A stretch of DNA of 64,000 nucleotides. It comes from Cycas panzhihuaensis. Its lineage: Eukaryota; Cycadophyta. Position numbers and translations under genes: made by a program. The stretch is from positions 41,919,741 to 41,983,740 of the forward strand of contig CM041465.1 in assembly GCA_023213395.1 (NCBI GenBank), given 5' to 3'. Shown piece after piece: positions 34,261-44,310 of the stretch (its first letter is position 1; the number at the start of each line of letters is the position of its first letter). Under the pieces are notes generated by a model. The model did not search any database and had not been told where the DNA came from. It saw nothing but the letters and a program-made list of their open reading frames with translations.

Positions 34261-34812
34261 ATGTGAAAAGAGGCTTAATGGCCTCACAGTCCCAAGATCT
34301 AGAAGCTAGGATCACTCTAGTTCTAGAAGCACAAATACTAACAAGTATAATACTCTCAAGGTAAAAGAAAGCATAAGAGACAAAGCATAAAATGAAGGAG
34401 CAAGAGAAATGATACCAAATGTGTGGAGTTGGAATTGGTCCAACCTCCAAAGAATAAACAGTTTGATTAGCAAACCGACAAAGATAACAATACAGCCCAA
34501 CTCCCTTATGAGACAATGAGGAGAGGTCTCATTATATAGAGTGAAATGAGAGACCTAAGGCCTTGGATGTTTGACAAGTGTCAAACATCCAAGATACATG
34601 CCTTGCATGTAGGACGTGTCCTTTTGGGCTCTCATGTGAGCAAAAATGCATAAGGGTCCATTTGACCCTTTAGTGACAACGTTGTGTCACTAGAAAGAAT
34701 GTGGGTGTGCACTTTATCACTTAAGTGATAAGTCACCCCTAAAGTACAAAAGTACACATATTACATAAAAATTAAAGTACATAACCTTAACATGTAAACA
34801 TAAGGTTTAACA
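34261..34812 (-). repeat. TE8 5' LTR
   Basis: Plus-strand TGTGAAAAGAGGC...GGTTTAACA. The inverted repeat lies at 34562-34593. Confidence 0.83.
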
Positions 34813-35641
34813 ATAAATTCCATTTTACAAAATGACACTTTAGAGCTGGTTGAGTTACCTAAATGAGAGAAACCTATTGATTGCATATAGATATACTAAA
34901 CAAAATTTCATGCAAATAGCTCCATTTAGCACCATAAAGCTAGTTTGGTTGCCAAAGGTTTCAAACAGATTGACAATGTTGATTATGAGGACACATTTGC
35001 CCTAGTTGCCAACATGACCACTATCAGACCTGTTTTGACTTTAGCAACTCAATTTTAATTGGTCAATTTTTTAAATGGATGTAAAAAGTTGTTTCTTGAA
35101 TGGCAATTTGCAAGAGGAAATATACTTGAATCAACCTCCTGACTACGTTGTTCATGGAAAAGAACCCCTAGTTTGCAAGCTAAAAAGGGCTCTTTATGGC
35201 CTTAAGCAGGCACCTCACACTTGGTACACCAAAATAGATGAGTACTTTAGAAGCATAGACTTATACGCTCATCCTTAGATCCAAATTTGTATATCAAAAT
35301 TCATAATAATTTGATCACTCTAGTCGTACTTTATGTTGATGATTTGTTGATAACCGGTAATAATACAAAGTGGATTTCATACCTCCAAGGAGAAATAAAC
35401 AACAACTTTGAGATGACTGACCTTGTGTTGCTTCATTACTTTCTTGGCATGGAAATCTAACAGTTGTTAGGCCATATCTTCCTCTCACAGACTACATATG
35501 CAAGGGAGATGCTTCAAAAGTTTAGGATGGAGGAGAATACAAACCATCGCCAACTCCTACGGAGACTAGATTAAAGCTAGATATTTATGAGCATGGTAAA
35601 CCTATGGATCCTACTTTGGACAAGTAACTAGTGGGGAAATT
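34813..35641 (+). pseudogene. TE3 reverse transcriptase
   Basis: It begins INSILQNDTLELVELP and ASLVAKGF with stops between. MDVKSCFLNGNLQEEIYLNQ and CKLKRALYGLKQAPHTWY follow at 35075. VVLYVDDLLITGN at about 35325 keeps the catalytic pair of Asp residues. Several stops and one shift interrupt it. The frame continues after TE9 at 38723. Confidence 0.82.
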
Positions 35642-35874
35642 TGTTGGAAAACATAACCTGCAATAAGATATTCACAAACAGAACCAAACAGAACAAAAGC
35701 GCCTCCACAGGATCGAATGGTACCCTTAAGGTATCTCCATTGTATTAACAAAACATCATTACTACATATCCAATATGATACACAATATTGTGTATTTATA
35801 AATACAAGTCATGATGATGAGAGTGGAACCCACTTGCATGTGAGACAAAACAAATATGCATTAATATTCCAACA
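35642..35874 (-). repeat. TE9 3' LTR
   Basis: Similar to 38501-38722, with about eleven more bases (an extra ACAGAACCAA-like duplication near 35683). Confidence 0.92.
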
Positions 35875-35897
35875 CTCCCTCTTAATGCACATTTGGG

Positions 35898-36635
35898 TCA
35901 TTTGTATTTGCAACGTTTTGTCCTTGGAAATGTCTTGACAATGATGTCTTCAACTCGATCCTTGTCTTCAATCTTGTAGTGATGTCTTTGATGTAGAATG
36001 ATGTCTTCATCTTGATTTCCATCTTCAATTCTGTATTGATACCTTTGTAAGATGATGTTCTCAGCTTGATTTCCATCTTCAACCCTGTAGTGATGACGTT
36101 GATGTAGCTGCTCTAGCAAGTGTAAATCCTGATTCTTCGTTGTGCTTGGTCTAGTCTGATTTTGATGTAGATCATGTAAGTAACCATCTTCAAATATAAC
36201 TTGCTCGTCATCATTATCCTCAATAAGTTCTTGATCACTATGTACAACAGTGATTTCTTCAATCTTTGGAGTGGAATCTTGATCAACTAGCATACTCTTT
36301 GAAATTGAATCAATGCTCAAAGTAGGGGCATCATTTAGACTTGAATATATACAAGACTCATCTTTTATGGGATCATCAGATTCACATTCAATTTCTCTTG
36401 AAATAATAGTGTCATCTAAATAAACCTTTATCGATTCATCACTTTCAATGTCTTCATCAATAGTTGTAGTCTCGTCAATGCATTCAACCATCGTTTCTTT
36501 ATATTTAGCAGAAATTTTATCAATACTCATACCGTTTTCATCTTGACATGCTGTTTCATCAGTGTTGATGATATTTTCTTCATTCGTTGTACTTGTACCA
36601 TAACCATAACTAGCCTTAATTGCTTTTTCAATCAT
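35898..36635 (-). CDS. TE9 acidic repeat ORF, 245 aa
   Basis: In frame with gag after a single TGA. The body is strongly acidic (ECIDETTTIDEDIESDESIK, HSDQELIEDNDDEQVIFED). The C-terminus carries three repeats of about 19 residues: LHQRHHYRVEDGNQAENII, LQRYQYRIEDGNQDEDII and LHQRHHYKIEDKDRVEDII. A basic tail TFPRTKRCKYK ends it just before the PPT. I do not recognise a family. It could be a gag extension by readthrough. The uninterrupted length, when most neighbouring frames are broken, suggests a young copy or a constrained frame. Confidence 0.55.
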   Translation of the reverse strand: MIEKAIKASYGYGTSTTNEENIINTDETACQDENGMSIDKISAKYKETMVECIDETTTIDEDIESDESIKVYLDDTIISREIECESDDPIKDESCIYSSLNDAPTLSIDSISKSMLVDQDSTPKIEEITVVHSDQELIEDNDDEQVIFEDGYLHDLHQNQTRPSTTKNQDLHLLEQLHQRHHYRVEDGNQAENIILQRYQYRIEDGNQDEDIILHQRHHYKIEDKDRVEDIIVKTFPRTKRCKYK

Positions 36636-37034
36636 TCATTGTGTCTCTTCAGGAGTTTGTTCAAATACTTCCCTTAGAAAATCCCAAGCTTCATTAGCAG
36701 TACTTGCATGTAGAATCATAGGAATGACAAAATGGTATTCGGAAGGAAGATCAGCCTCATTGAATGCAGCATGAATCATAATGAATGCCTTTCTGTCTTT
36801 CTTCTCAAGCATTTCCTTTTCTTCTTCATCCTTAGGGATATCATATTCATCAGTAACAATCTTCCACAAACCTCTAGCTATGAATAAACATCTCATTTTA
36901 ATTGTCCAGAAAAAGTAGTCTTCTCCATTACACTTAGGTATTAGAATAAATGAAACCCTTAAGTAGTATTCATTTGTTTCAAGAGCATATATAACCACAT
37001 CATTATCCTCCATGATTGTAAATGCCATTTCCAC
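36636..37034 (-). CDS. TE9 gag-like ORF, 132 aa
   Basis: Start ATG at 37034. NGEDYFFWTIKMRCLFIARG followed by LWKIVTDEYDIP is the N-terminal motif of copia gag (W-x-x-K-M). KALF-type residues are present as AFIMIHAAFNEADLP, and STANEAWDFLREVFEQT closes the UBN2 core. The frame ends at TGA (36636-36638). The next codon is ATG and the same frame stays open for 245 more codons, so one stop separates two ORFs. No zinc knuckle follows. Confidence 0.75.
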   Translation of the reverse strand: MEMAFTIMEDNDVVIYALETNEYYLRVSFILIPKCNGEDYFFWTIKMRCLFIARGLWKIVTDEYDIPKDEEEKEMLEKKDRKAFIMIHAAFNEADLPSEYHFVIPMILHASTANEAWDFLREVFEQTPEETQ

Positions 37035-38488
37035 ACACCACTTCCCTTTTTAATCAACTAATTCACCCATTAATCAATCTTATCAAACTTTCTCATATCT
37101 CATGTCTCTCACATCATTGACTTTATCATCACATCATTGCCTTATGTATCTCCCATATTGTCAAACAGTCACATAAAACAAGTATCTAAAACTCTTATCA
37201 AGTCAATGCCTAAGCCACATACATCTCACGAGAATCATGCACACACACTTCACTTAATTGCTCAAAAACACAACTCATGCCACAACATTACCAATGAATA
37301 AACCACACCCTTATGCAATGATCTACACGACTTAATACAGTTTGCTTGCTTTCTTACATCTCAAATAGCTTCATCAAATAGCTTGACCTCTTATCGATTT
37401 GTGATTATCAGTACCTTGAAAATAGTTACCCATAAACATGCCCTCTTATTGCCTTATCTTGCCCATGTCATGCCCCAATTGCCATATAACTCATATGTAA
37501 TAATCATTTCATTGCTTCATATCTTTCTTGCCCTCAAATTTGTCTTATCATGCCCATAAAGCTCCTTTACGTAAATCACATTCCACGGAGCACTTAATTG
37601 CCATATGTCACATGCATTATCATTTCATCACCACATTATGTCACAATATCTCTCTCATACAAACATATGTGAGAAAGCACTCAAATTGTCAATAAACAAT
37701 CACCATCATACACCACAAATCACTAATAGAGTGGCAAATACATTCACCTCAACATGACTTAATGCCATCTCACTTCCCATGTACAACACACACATGATTA
37801 CCCAAATTATTCTTCCATGTAGATTACATGCTAGAGAACATACAATTCATACAGTTGTATGTAAGAGAACAATGTAAAGCCTCAAACTTCATCATATGTC
37901 ACTCATCTTGCCACCAACACAAAACGCATACAAGAGATCATGTTTATGCCTTATGCCACCAAACAATTACCTTGCCCAACATACCTTCTCATTTAAGCTA
38001 GGAGGCATATCATCGTCGCATCACCAACAATAGGTCACAAACATATAGTCATCTGGCAACAGATGAATCTCAAATACACAAGTGCTATGATGGACGGATA
38101 TGCAAGCAATAATTGACACTCCTCAATCACCTCTTATCTTGAATCTCAATCACGAATAGAGTAGGAACAGGTATAGTGGTATCAATGGAAACGAGTAGAT
38201 CATGGACCTTGCTTAACCTGGCACTCTCATATTTCACAGTAATAATCACTTATAGGTTCTGCAAATCTCTAGGAGGATGCGACATTGGCAATCATCACTA
38301 CAACTACTTCTACAAGGAACCAAGGGCTGCAAATATTCATTCCACGGGTGGCTATGCTCTTCTATGCTGCTATAAATCCAGCAACATCATAAACAAAGAA
38401 TGAATATCAACAACTCTACTGAGCCACCACCTCATATGTCAACAGAATTAGGGTTTCACCAACCAACTCGACAGACCTCTCTCAACCT
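37035..38488 (-). other. TE9 untranslated leader
   Basis: 1.45 kb, G-poor on the plus strand, with CAC/CAT-rich low-complexity sequence. No coding evidence. Confidence 0.55.
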
Positions 38489-38500
38489 CGGCCTGATACC

Positions 38501-38722
38501 ATGTTGGAAAACATAACCTGCAATAAGATATTCGCAAACAGAACAAAAGCACCTCCACAGGATCAAATGGTACCCTTAAGGTACCTCCATTGTATTAACA
38601 AAACATCATTACTACATATCCAATATGATACACAATAGTGTATTTACAAATAGAAGTCATAATGATGAGAGTGGAACCCACTTGCATGTGGGACAAAACA
38701 AATGTGCATTAATATTCCAACA
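38501..38722 (-). repeat. TE9 5' LTR
   Basis: TGTTGGAAAACATAACC...AATATTCCAACA, next to the PBS. Confidence 0.92.
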
Positions 38723-39385
38723 AAATTAATTTACCTCACACATACTCAACCTAATATTTCATATGTTGTTGAAATCTACTCAAGGTTTATGACTCAACCC
38801 AAGATTTAACATTGCAAAGCAACTATGAGAATCCGTTTTGGATATCTTCGGGGTTCACTTCAATTTGGACTTGATTACTACCATGTGGATAACCATTTAC
38901 TGGCAAGTTACATAGATGTTGATTGGATAGGATGCAAAGATAGCCGTAGATCAACCGCAAGCTACTATTTTAACCTGGGTTCTGCCTTTGTTTCTTGAAG
39001 TTGTAAAAAGCAACCTAATGTCACTTTATCTTCCATTGAAGTTACGTACAAAGTCGTTGATAGCACAGCTATTGAGGCTATCTCGCTTAGAAGGATTCTT
39101 GAAGAGCTTGGTATTAATCAAACACAAGCTACTTTACTCTTTTGTGATAATCCAAATGTTCTCAAATTGACCAAGAATCCTGTGTTCCATATGAGGACAA
39201 AGCATATCAAGGTTCACCATCACTTCATCAAGGAGCATGTTCAAGATGGTGAGATAGATTTAATCTACAAGCCAATTGATGAACAAACAGCAGACATCTT
39301 CACAAAGGCACTTTCTTGTGACAAATTTAAAAGGCTTCAACTTGGTCTCGGTATCAAAGTTAATGAACTCATCATTGAGGAAGGG
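38723..39385 (+). pseudogene. TE3 RT end and RNase H
   Basis: NLPHTYSTNISYVVEIYSRFM continues the RT end. SYIDVDWIGCKDSRRSTASY, EAISLRRILEELG and LLFCDNPNVLKLTKNPVFH form the copia RNase H, followed by MRTKHIKVHHHFIKEH and DEQTADIFTKALS. 39167-39400 is the longest open piece. Stops after FVS and PKI break it. Confidence 0.85.
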
Positions 39386-39861
39386 TTATATAAGAATTAA
39401 TGTTGGCTTCATTAATTCTCATTGATCTTTTGTAATGTAATGTATATTTATAATTTCAAAGTCATGTTAGTAAGTCAGTATGTGATATGGGTGTTAGTCT
39501 CATAAATGTGTTAAGTCATAACTTAAAATTGTGAGCCTAGGTGTGTGGGGTTTATTATGCTCACAATGCATTATAACGTTAATGTGAGTTGATCATACAA
39601 GGTGCCAAATGTCACCTTGCATAATTAATCGTTAATATTCTCAAAGCCTCTCTCTCATAACTATAAATTGATGTATATGTGAGGCTCAATATTGATGCAT
39701 TGTAATGTTGTTGTGTGATTAATGAAATATGCTTTGGTTTAGAGATCTAACGAATTCAATCTTCTCATATTGATCCTTTTTGCATGTTATGTGAATGTGA
39801 TGTGTGTAGCTCTGTGAGACTTGATCTTGGGTTGGTGTTGAGACTAATTCACACACCTTCA
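39386..39861 (+). repeat. TE3 3' LTR
   Basis: 476 bp. A TATA-like ACTATAAATTG lies at about 39659. The first bases are TTATATAAG against TGATAGAAG in the 5' copy. Confidence 0.85.
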
Positions 39862-40239
39862 ATAAGTGCCTTAGTTCATTAAGAGGGGTAGCCACACAAC
39901 AACCCACAAACACAACCCCCCACACAAAAAAAAAAAAAAAACTTCCTTAACATAATGTGCCCTCAAAGCATGGGTATAGGTGGATGCCATCGGCACCATA
40001 ATTTACCTTCCACTTGAACCTCGTGCGTATGTTCAGAAGTTGGGCCTACTTACTGAACTTGGTCACATGCTCATCCTCCATAGTGAGAATGGAGTGCAAC
40101 AACTTTCTTTAATGCCTTTCTCTATTTTGGAGGTACCACGAGCTAGCTTCCTTCAGGGGTACCCAACACATGGTGCATGGGAATGATCCCAAATGGTCAA
40201 TGACCTCTAACAGGGGAGATAACTCCAACTATGCCTTCT
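39862..40239 (-). mobile_element. TE1 second unit: LTR end, PPT, internal stub
   Basis: 39862-39901 completes the middle TE1 LTR (ends ..ACACAACA). What follows (39902-40130) matches the TE1 3' internal region at 3416-3620: TAACATA.TGTGCC.TCAAAG, a conserved ATAATTTACCTTCCAC-type block and CTCCAT.GTGAGAATG. So the LTR that serves as 5' LTR of the first unit also has a PPT on its other side. A poly-A run lies at 39928-39943. Confidence 0.6.
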
Positions 40240-40478
40240 TTACTTGGGCACTAATCTATTGCAAGCAATTAGAAGCCACAACAACACTCATATTATCCAC
40301 AAAGCATACTATAAGAATCTTGTTAGCAAGCAAACTAGCATTGTTATTCTTCCATATGCAATATAGAACCTCCACTCCGAGATTATCTCAAACAATCAAA
40401 AATGTCAAGGAGAAGACTATGTTATCACTCAATAAGGCTACATTCCAAACAAATGGTTTAGTTGTGGCCACTCTAATA

Positions 40479-41013
40479 TGTTAGACCTTTATGTTTAAAT
40501 GTTAAGTATTGTACCTTATATTGTAATGTTATGTACTTTATGTAAGGGTGCTTTATCACCTAATGTGAGAAAGAATGCACTCACATTCTTTCTAGTCGCA
40601 TTACATTGTGACTTGAAGGTCAATGTATCCCATGCACTTTTGCACATATGAGTGCACACAGGTCAAGGCGTGTATGTTTGACAAGTGTCAAGCATGCATC
40701 CCCTTAAGGTTCCTCCTCCTTGTCGATATATTGGGACCATCTCTCATGTAGATCACATTGAGAGTGAGATATTGTATCGTTATGCTTCTCATTTAAATAC
40801 AAGTCAATCTTGTTATTAGAGATAGGAACAATCCCTACTCCATATCTTTTGTCTTTCATGTTCTTGAGATCATGCTTCCTTGGTTGCTTATCTTCATAGT
40901 GTTATTAATGTGATGCTAATCATCTTGTTCTCCTAGCACACACCCTCTCCAAGAGATCCTAGGACCTGTGTTCCATCATCATTTCATGTTAGAGTTGAAT
41001 GCTCAACTCAACA
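40479..41013 (+). repeat. TE11: solo LTR of the TE8 family
   Basis: 535 bp, TGTTAGACC...CTCAACA, flanked by TAATA at 40474-40478 and 41014-41018. It has no internal region. It is similar to the TE8 LTR read on its sense strand: the start TGTTARACCTTATGTTTA, the ACATTCTTTCTAGT segment and the hairpin at 40671-40696. Confidence 0.85.
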
Positions 41014-41018
41014 TAATA

Positions 41019-41998
41019 AACTGATACACCCAACTCGAGACAAACTTTGCTAAGGGGCACCAAACAAGTGAAGAAGGGACTTTGCTTAAACATAAATGGT
41101 GTAGGCTATATCCACTTGCCCAAGTTAGCTAGCCTATATTTGGCAAATAAGACATTGTGAATCAAAGACCAAGCAAAACAAAAAGAATAAAAAAACATTT
41201 AATTCAAATAGGGCTCTCTACAACCTTTAGAACCTCCTCACCCAAATACTCTTATTATTGGAGCATTCCACAATCTTATTTAGCCTCACACTAATTTGTC
41301 CCCATGGGGAAATTAGTTTATGCATGTGGGAGGTAGAGAAATTGGCAAAAGACTTACAACAATTCTACACCCAATCCTTCCACCACTTGAACTAATAAAC
41401 TATGAAGTGATTGCCAAATTGAGTATCTATGACACTGGTAAGCAATTGCAAATTTCCCTTAAGATGAACATATCCAAGTTCTTGAATCTAAACTCCTACT
41501 TGATGATCAACCAAGGTTCCCATAACCCTCTAACAATGTCAAATAATTGCCCAACAATGGCCAATCCCTTATTGAATAGTCTTTTGGCCTCAAACCAAGG
41601 GATTTGCTCAAGGTAATAGCCATACTTTAGGATTAACCATAACCTCCATGCCAAGTGCTGCCAAATTAGAAATCCCTTTCTTGATCCCTCTCCATGCCAT
41701 ATAAAAAAATTCTTATAAAACTCCTACGCCCTTAAATGGTTTTGAAAATGGGCAAGTCAACTACCTTGATAGAATTTGGAGAGATAAAGATCATGAGGAA
41801 AAAGAGTCAATCCCTTTTACCCAAAAGGTAAGAACATGCCAAGCTATGTTTAATCAAAAGCTCCTTAGCCTTCTCTCCCTCTCAATCTCTAATAAGCCAC
41901 TTAACAACCCCACAACTCGATATCAATGATCCCTAGCCCTCCTTTACTCTTATTACACTAAAACATCTATCATTTCACTCTATTGAATCCTTTACTAC
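41019..41998 (-). pseudogene. TE10 ORF2 C-terminal region
   Basis: On the minus strand FIWHGEGSRKGFLIWQHLAW, WLILKYGYYLEQIPWFEAKR, LFNKGLAIVGQLFDIVRGLW and AWSLIHNVLFAKYRLANLGK are spread over frames with stops. They resemble the plant L1 post-RT and zf-RVT region. 40240-40478 may be its 3' end. Confidence 0.6.
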
Positions 41999-42528
41999 TG
42001 TTAGAAATAATCTTTCTGTTAACGTGTTAAAGTACTAATGTTATCTTTGTAAAGTTCAATTATTATAAAATTCAACTATTATGTATTTAATTGTTATTTA
42101 CTAAAAGCTCGATCAAATAGACGATTTTCCATTTCAACGAACCATTACCTATCTTCTCGAATAATTGTTCCAAAATCTTTCATGATAAGTTGGCTACGTT
42201 GTTGTACGTCCCTGGTCGATTGTCCATTTCACCAAACTTTTACCTATCTTCTTGAATAATTATTCGAGAATCTTTCATGATAGGTTGGCTATGTGGTTGC
42301 ACATCCCTAGTCAGACTAGCAGATTAGAGAAAGAGGATGAGAACCTCATTCTTCCATCTATGTACTTTGTTATTATTCCAGTAATATATTATTATATTTT
42401 GAGGTGGTTTTTTCTCCCATGTAAGGGTTTTCCACTTGCCAGATTATTGTGCATATTGTGTGGATAAATTCATGTTCAATAATGTTCACTGTATGTTGTG
42501 ATTTATCAATGATACCCTCTCTCCAACA
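41999..42528 (+). repeat. TE12 5' LTR with 95-bp tandem duplication
   Basis: Units at about 42122-42216 and 42217-42311 both carry CTATCTTCT.GAATAATT and ATCTTTCATGATA.GTTGGCTA. The 3' LTR has one unit (47600-47695). Confidence 0.85.
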
Positions 42529-42544
42529 TGGTATTAGAGCAAAT

Positions 42545-42870
42545 TTGACTGCAAGAGCAATAATAGTTTTGGTTGTATTCATTTTTGTAACAAGAGTAAA
42601 AGTTTCGATATAGTCAATATCATCAATTTGAAAAAAACCTTTGGCTACCAAAAGTGCCTTATATTGTTCTATAGCTCCTTCAGGGTTGTATTTGATTTCA
42701 CAAACCCATTTACAGTCTACGAAATTTTCACCTGGTGGTAATGGAACTAAATCCCAAGTTGAATTTTTTTGAAAAGCGTCATATTCTACTTGCATGGCTT
42801 ATTGCCATACAAGATTATTACAAGCTTCTTTGAATATTTTAAGATCATTATTGGCCATTAAGGCAAAATT
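42545..42870 (-). pseudogene. Inverted RT fragment inside TE12
   Basis: The minus-strand translation reads QVEYDAFQKNSTWDLVPLPP, NFVDCKWVCEIKYNPEGAIE and DIDYIETFTLVTKMNTTKTI. It is the RT entry of the same family as TE12 (compare 46051-46140 on the plus strand) but in opposite orientation. Confidence 0.8.
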
Positions 42871-42879
42871 GGTCTGTAA

Positions 42880-43150
42880 CTTTTGTATTTTATTTGTAAT
42901 CTTGTAAATGATAATACTATTAATATGTCTTATTGTCCTACAGATTTGTAGATTGTTGATATATTGACAAAGCCATTGACAAAAGCTAAGTTCGTCAAGT
43001 TACAAGAGTTATTAAAGATTGATGAAGTCTTCATCAAAGGGAGATTGTTGTGCCAAAGTCTTCATCATCTTCTTCATCCTCTATTGTACTAAGATAACAT
43101 TAAAGGGAGATGTTAAAAATAATCTTTATGTTAATATATTAAAGCATGAA
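42880..43150 (+). repeat. Extra internal 3' end and LTR start inside TE12
   Basis: It matches 47220-47475: RNase H tail, AAGTTCGTCAAGTTA, the CTTCATCATCTTCTTCATCC segment, a PPT-like AAAGGGAGA and TGTTAAAAATAATCTTTATG (LTR start at 43111). This indicates a joined second copy. Confidence 0.78.
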
Positions 43151-43390
43151 CTTTCTCATTTTATTCACAAAATTTTACAATTTATTCACAAACACTTATG
43201 CATCTTTATCCGTATTAAATCAATGTTATGTTTCCTTAATTATTAAAATAAAAATGTTGTGAGTATCTTTATATAATATTTATGGCTTAATGTTTCAATT
43301 TTGAAACTTATTCTTTCTTTATTATCACCTTATCCTTTCTTTTATTTTTATCAAAAGAGAATCTCTCGATATATGTTTCATTTACCAAAA

Positions 43391-44310
43391 TGGCAATCAT
43401 GCCAGGGACAACCTCCTTCATACAAATTCCAATTTTAACCAGCATAAATTATGGTGACTGGAAAGTTAAAATATCTGACCAACTCAAGCAACAAAAGATT
43501 TAGCAATACATGATTGGAGAGTTTGTGAAACCTACCGACAAAACATCAAAGGCCTATATGGTTTATCTGATGAACTATGATGGAGCCTTAAGCACCATCT
43601 TAACGTCTCTCTCACTAGACATGCGTACGCAGTTCAATGATTCAGATGATCTTGCCACCGTCTGGGCCAAGCTTAAGAAAAAATACAATAAGGTAAATAC
43701 ACAACAAGTCATCATTCTTGAACAAAAGATGTACGACTTAAAGTATGAAGATTTTTTAGAGTTGAAGATATCTTATCAAGCCTTCAACTCATAAACATAA
43801 ACTTAAAAAATTGTATTAAATCTTCAACAAAAATAGATGATAAAATCATAACTATTACTCCCACAAAAGACGATGATACACTTGTTCGTCTAACTCTTAA
43901 CAAATTTCCTAAATCTTTCAATCAATACACAATTGCTAGGTAGCAGTGTGGACACCCTCCAATTACGTTTAATCAATTGACAAACCAACTAGTTGAATAC
44001 CAGACTATGTTAATCCAAACTGGAAAAATTCAAGATCCTTCTTAAGCTCTTTTTTCCAAGTCTAAGCCACAAAACAAACCAAGAAACCAAAATAATTATC
44101 AAAATAATCACAATAGCCATCTTAAATTCCAAAAACCTCATAGAGGTTCTATTTTAAACAATTATAATCAAAATCCTAAGTACTCGGGACCACCAAAAAA
44201 TCAAAATTCACCTAAACAAACATTCTAGAAAATGAATAATTTCAATTCTAATAATAATCAGAATGTCAGTTGTGGCTATTACCATAAAAAAGGGCACACA
44301 ATAGACGTTT
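43391..44310 (+). pseudogene. TE12 gag
   Basis: MAIMPGTTSFIQIPILTSIN, then YGDWKVKISDQLKQQK and a stop; 43510-43794 gives YDGALSTILTSLSLDMRTQF and KLKKKYNKVNTQQVIILEQK. The knuckle CGYYHKKGHTIDVC (about 44271) has Tyr in place of the second Cys. Confidence 0.83.

Larger units (their letters stand above)
29069..34812 (-). mobile_element. TE8: internally deleted copia element
   Basis: Minus-strand element in TE3. The 5' LTR is 34261-34812, with TTTGGTATCAAAGC as PBS below it. The 3' LTR is 29069-29650, with a G-rich PPT AAGGGGGGAG at 29651-29660. Its pol is collapsed: protease runs straight into the RT catalytic block, so integrase and half of RT are gone. The target duplication is not clean. 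Confidence 0.82.
35642..38722 (-). mobile_element. TE9: gag-only copia-type element
   Basis: Flanked by AAATT (35637-35641, 38723-38727). LTRs at 35642-35874 (233 bp) and 38501-38722 (222 bp) begin TGTTGGAA on both strands. The PBS TGGTATCAGG (minus strand) touches the right LTR at 38500. The PPT AAGAGGGAG lies at 35875-35883. The 2.6-kb interior has a gag and an acidic ORF but no pol, so it needs enzymes from elsewhere. It sits inside TE3 RT. Confidence 0.92.
11523..39861 (+). mobile_element. TE3: copia host of the main nest
   Basis: Plus-strand element flanked by ATAAG at 11518-11522 and 39862-39866. The 5' LTR is split: 11523-11735 plus 28666-28930 (478 bp without TE4). The 3' LTR is 39386-39861 (476 bp). 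The PPT GAGGAAGGG ends at 39385. The internal part is reduced: only about 140 bp lie between the 5' LTR and TE8, and the coding part resumes at the RT entry (34813). The gag, protease and integrase genes are missing. TE4, TE8 and TE9 are inserted in it, and it sits inside the middle TE1 LTR. Confidence 0.85.

Noticed and set aside
29069-34812. Target duplication for TE8
   Set aside because: Left CAAGA and right ATAAA do not match; no clean duplication could be claimed.
42373-42545. C-terminal extension of the inverted RT frame
   Set aside because: The frame runs by chance from the RT piece through the PBS into the TE12 5' LTR.
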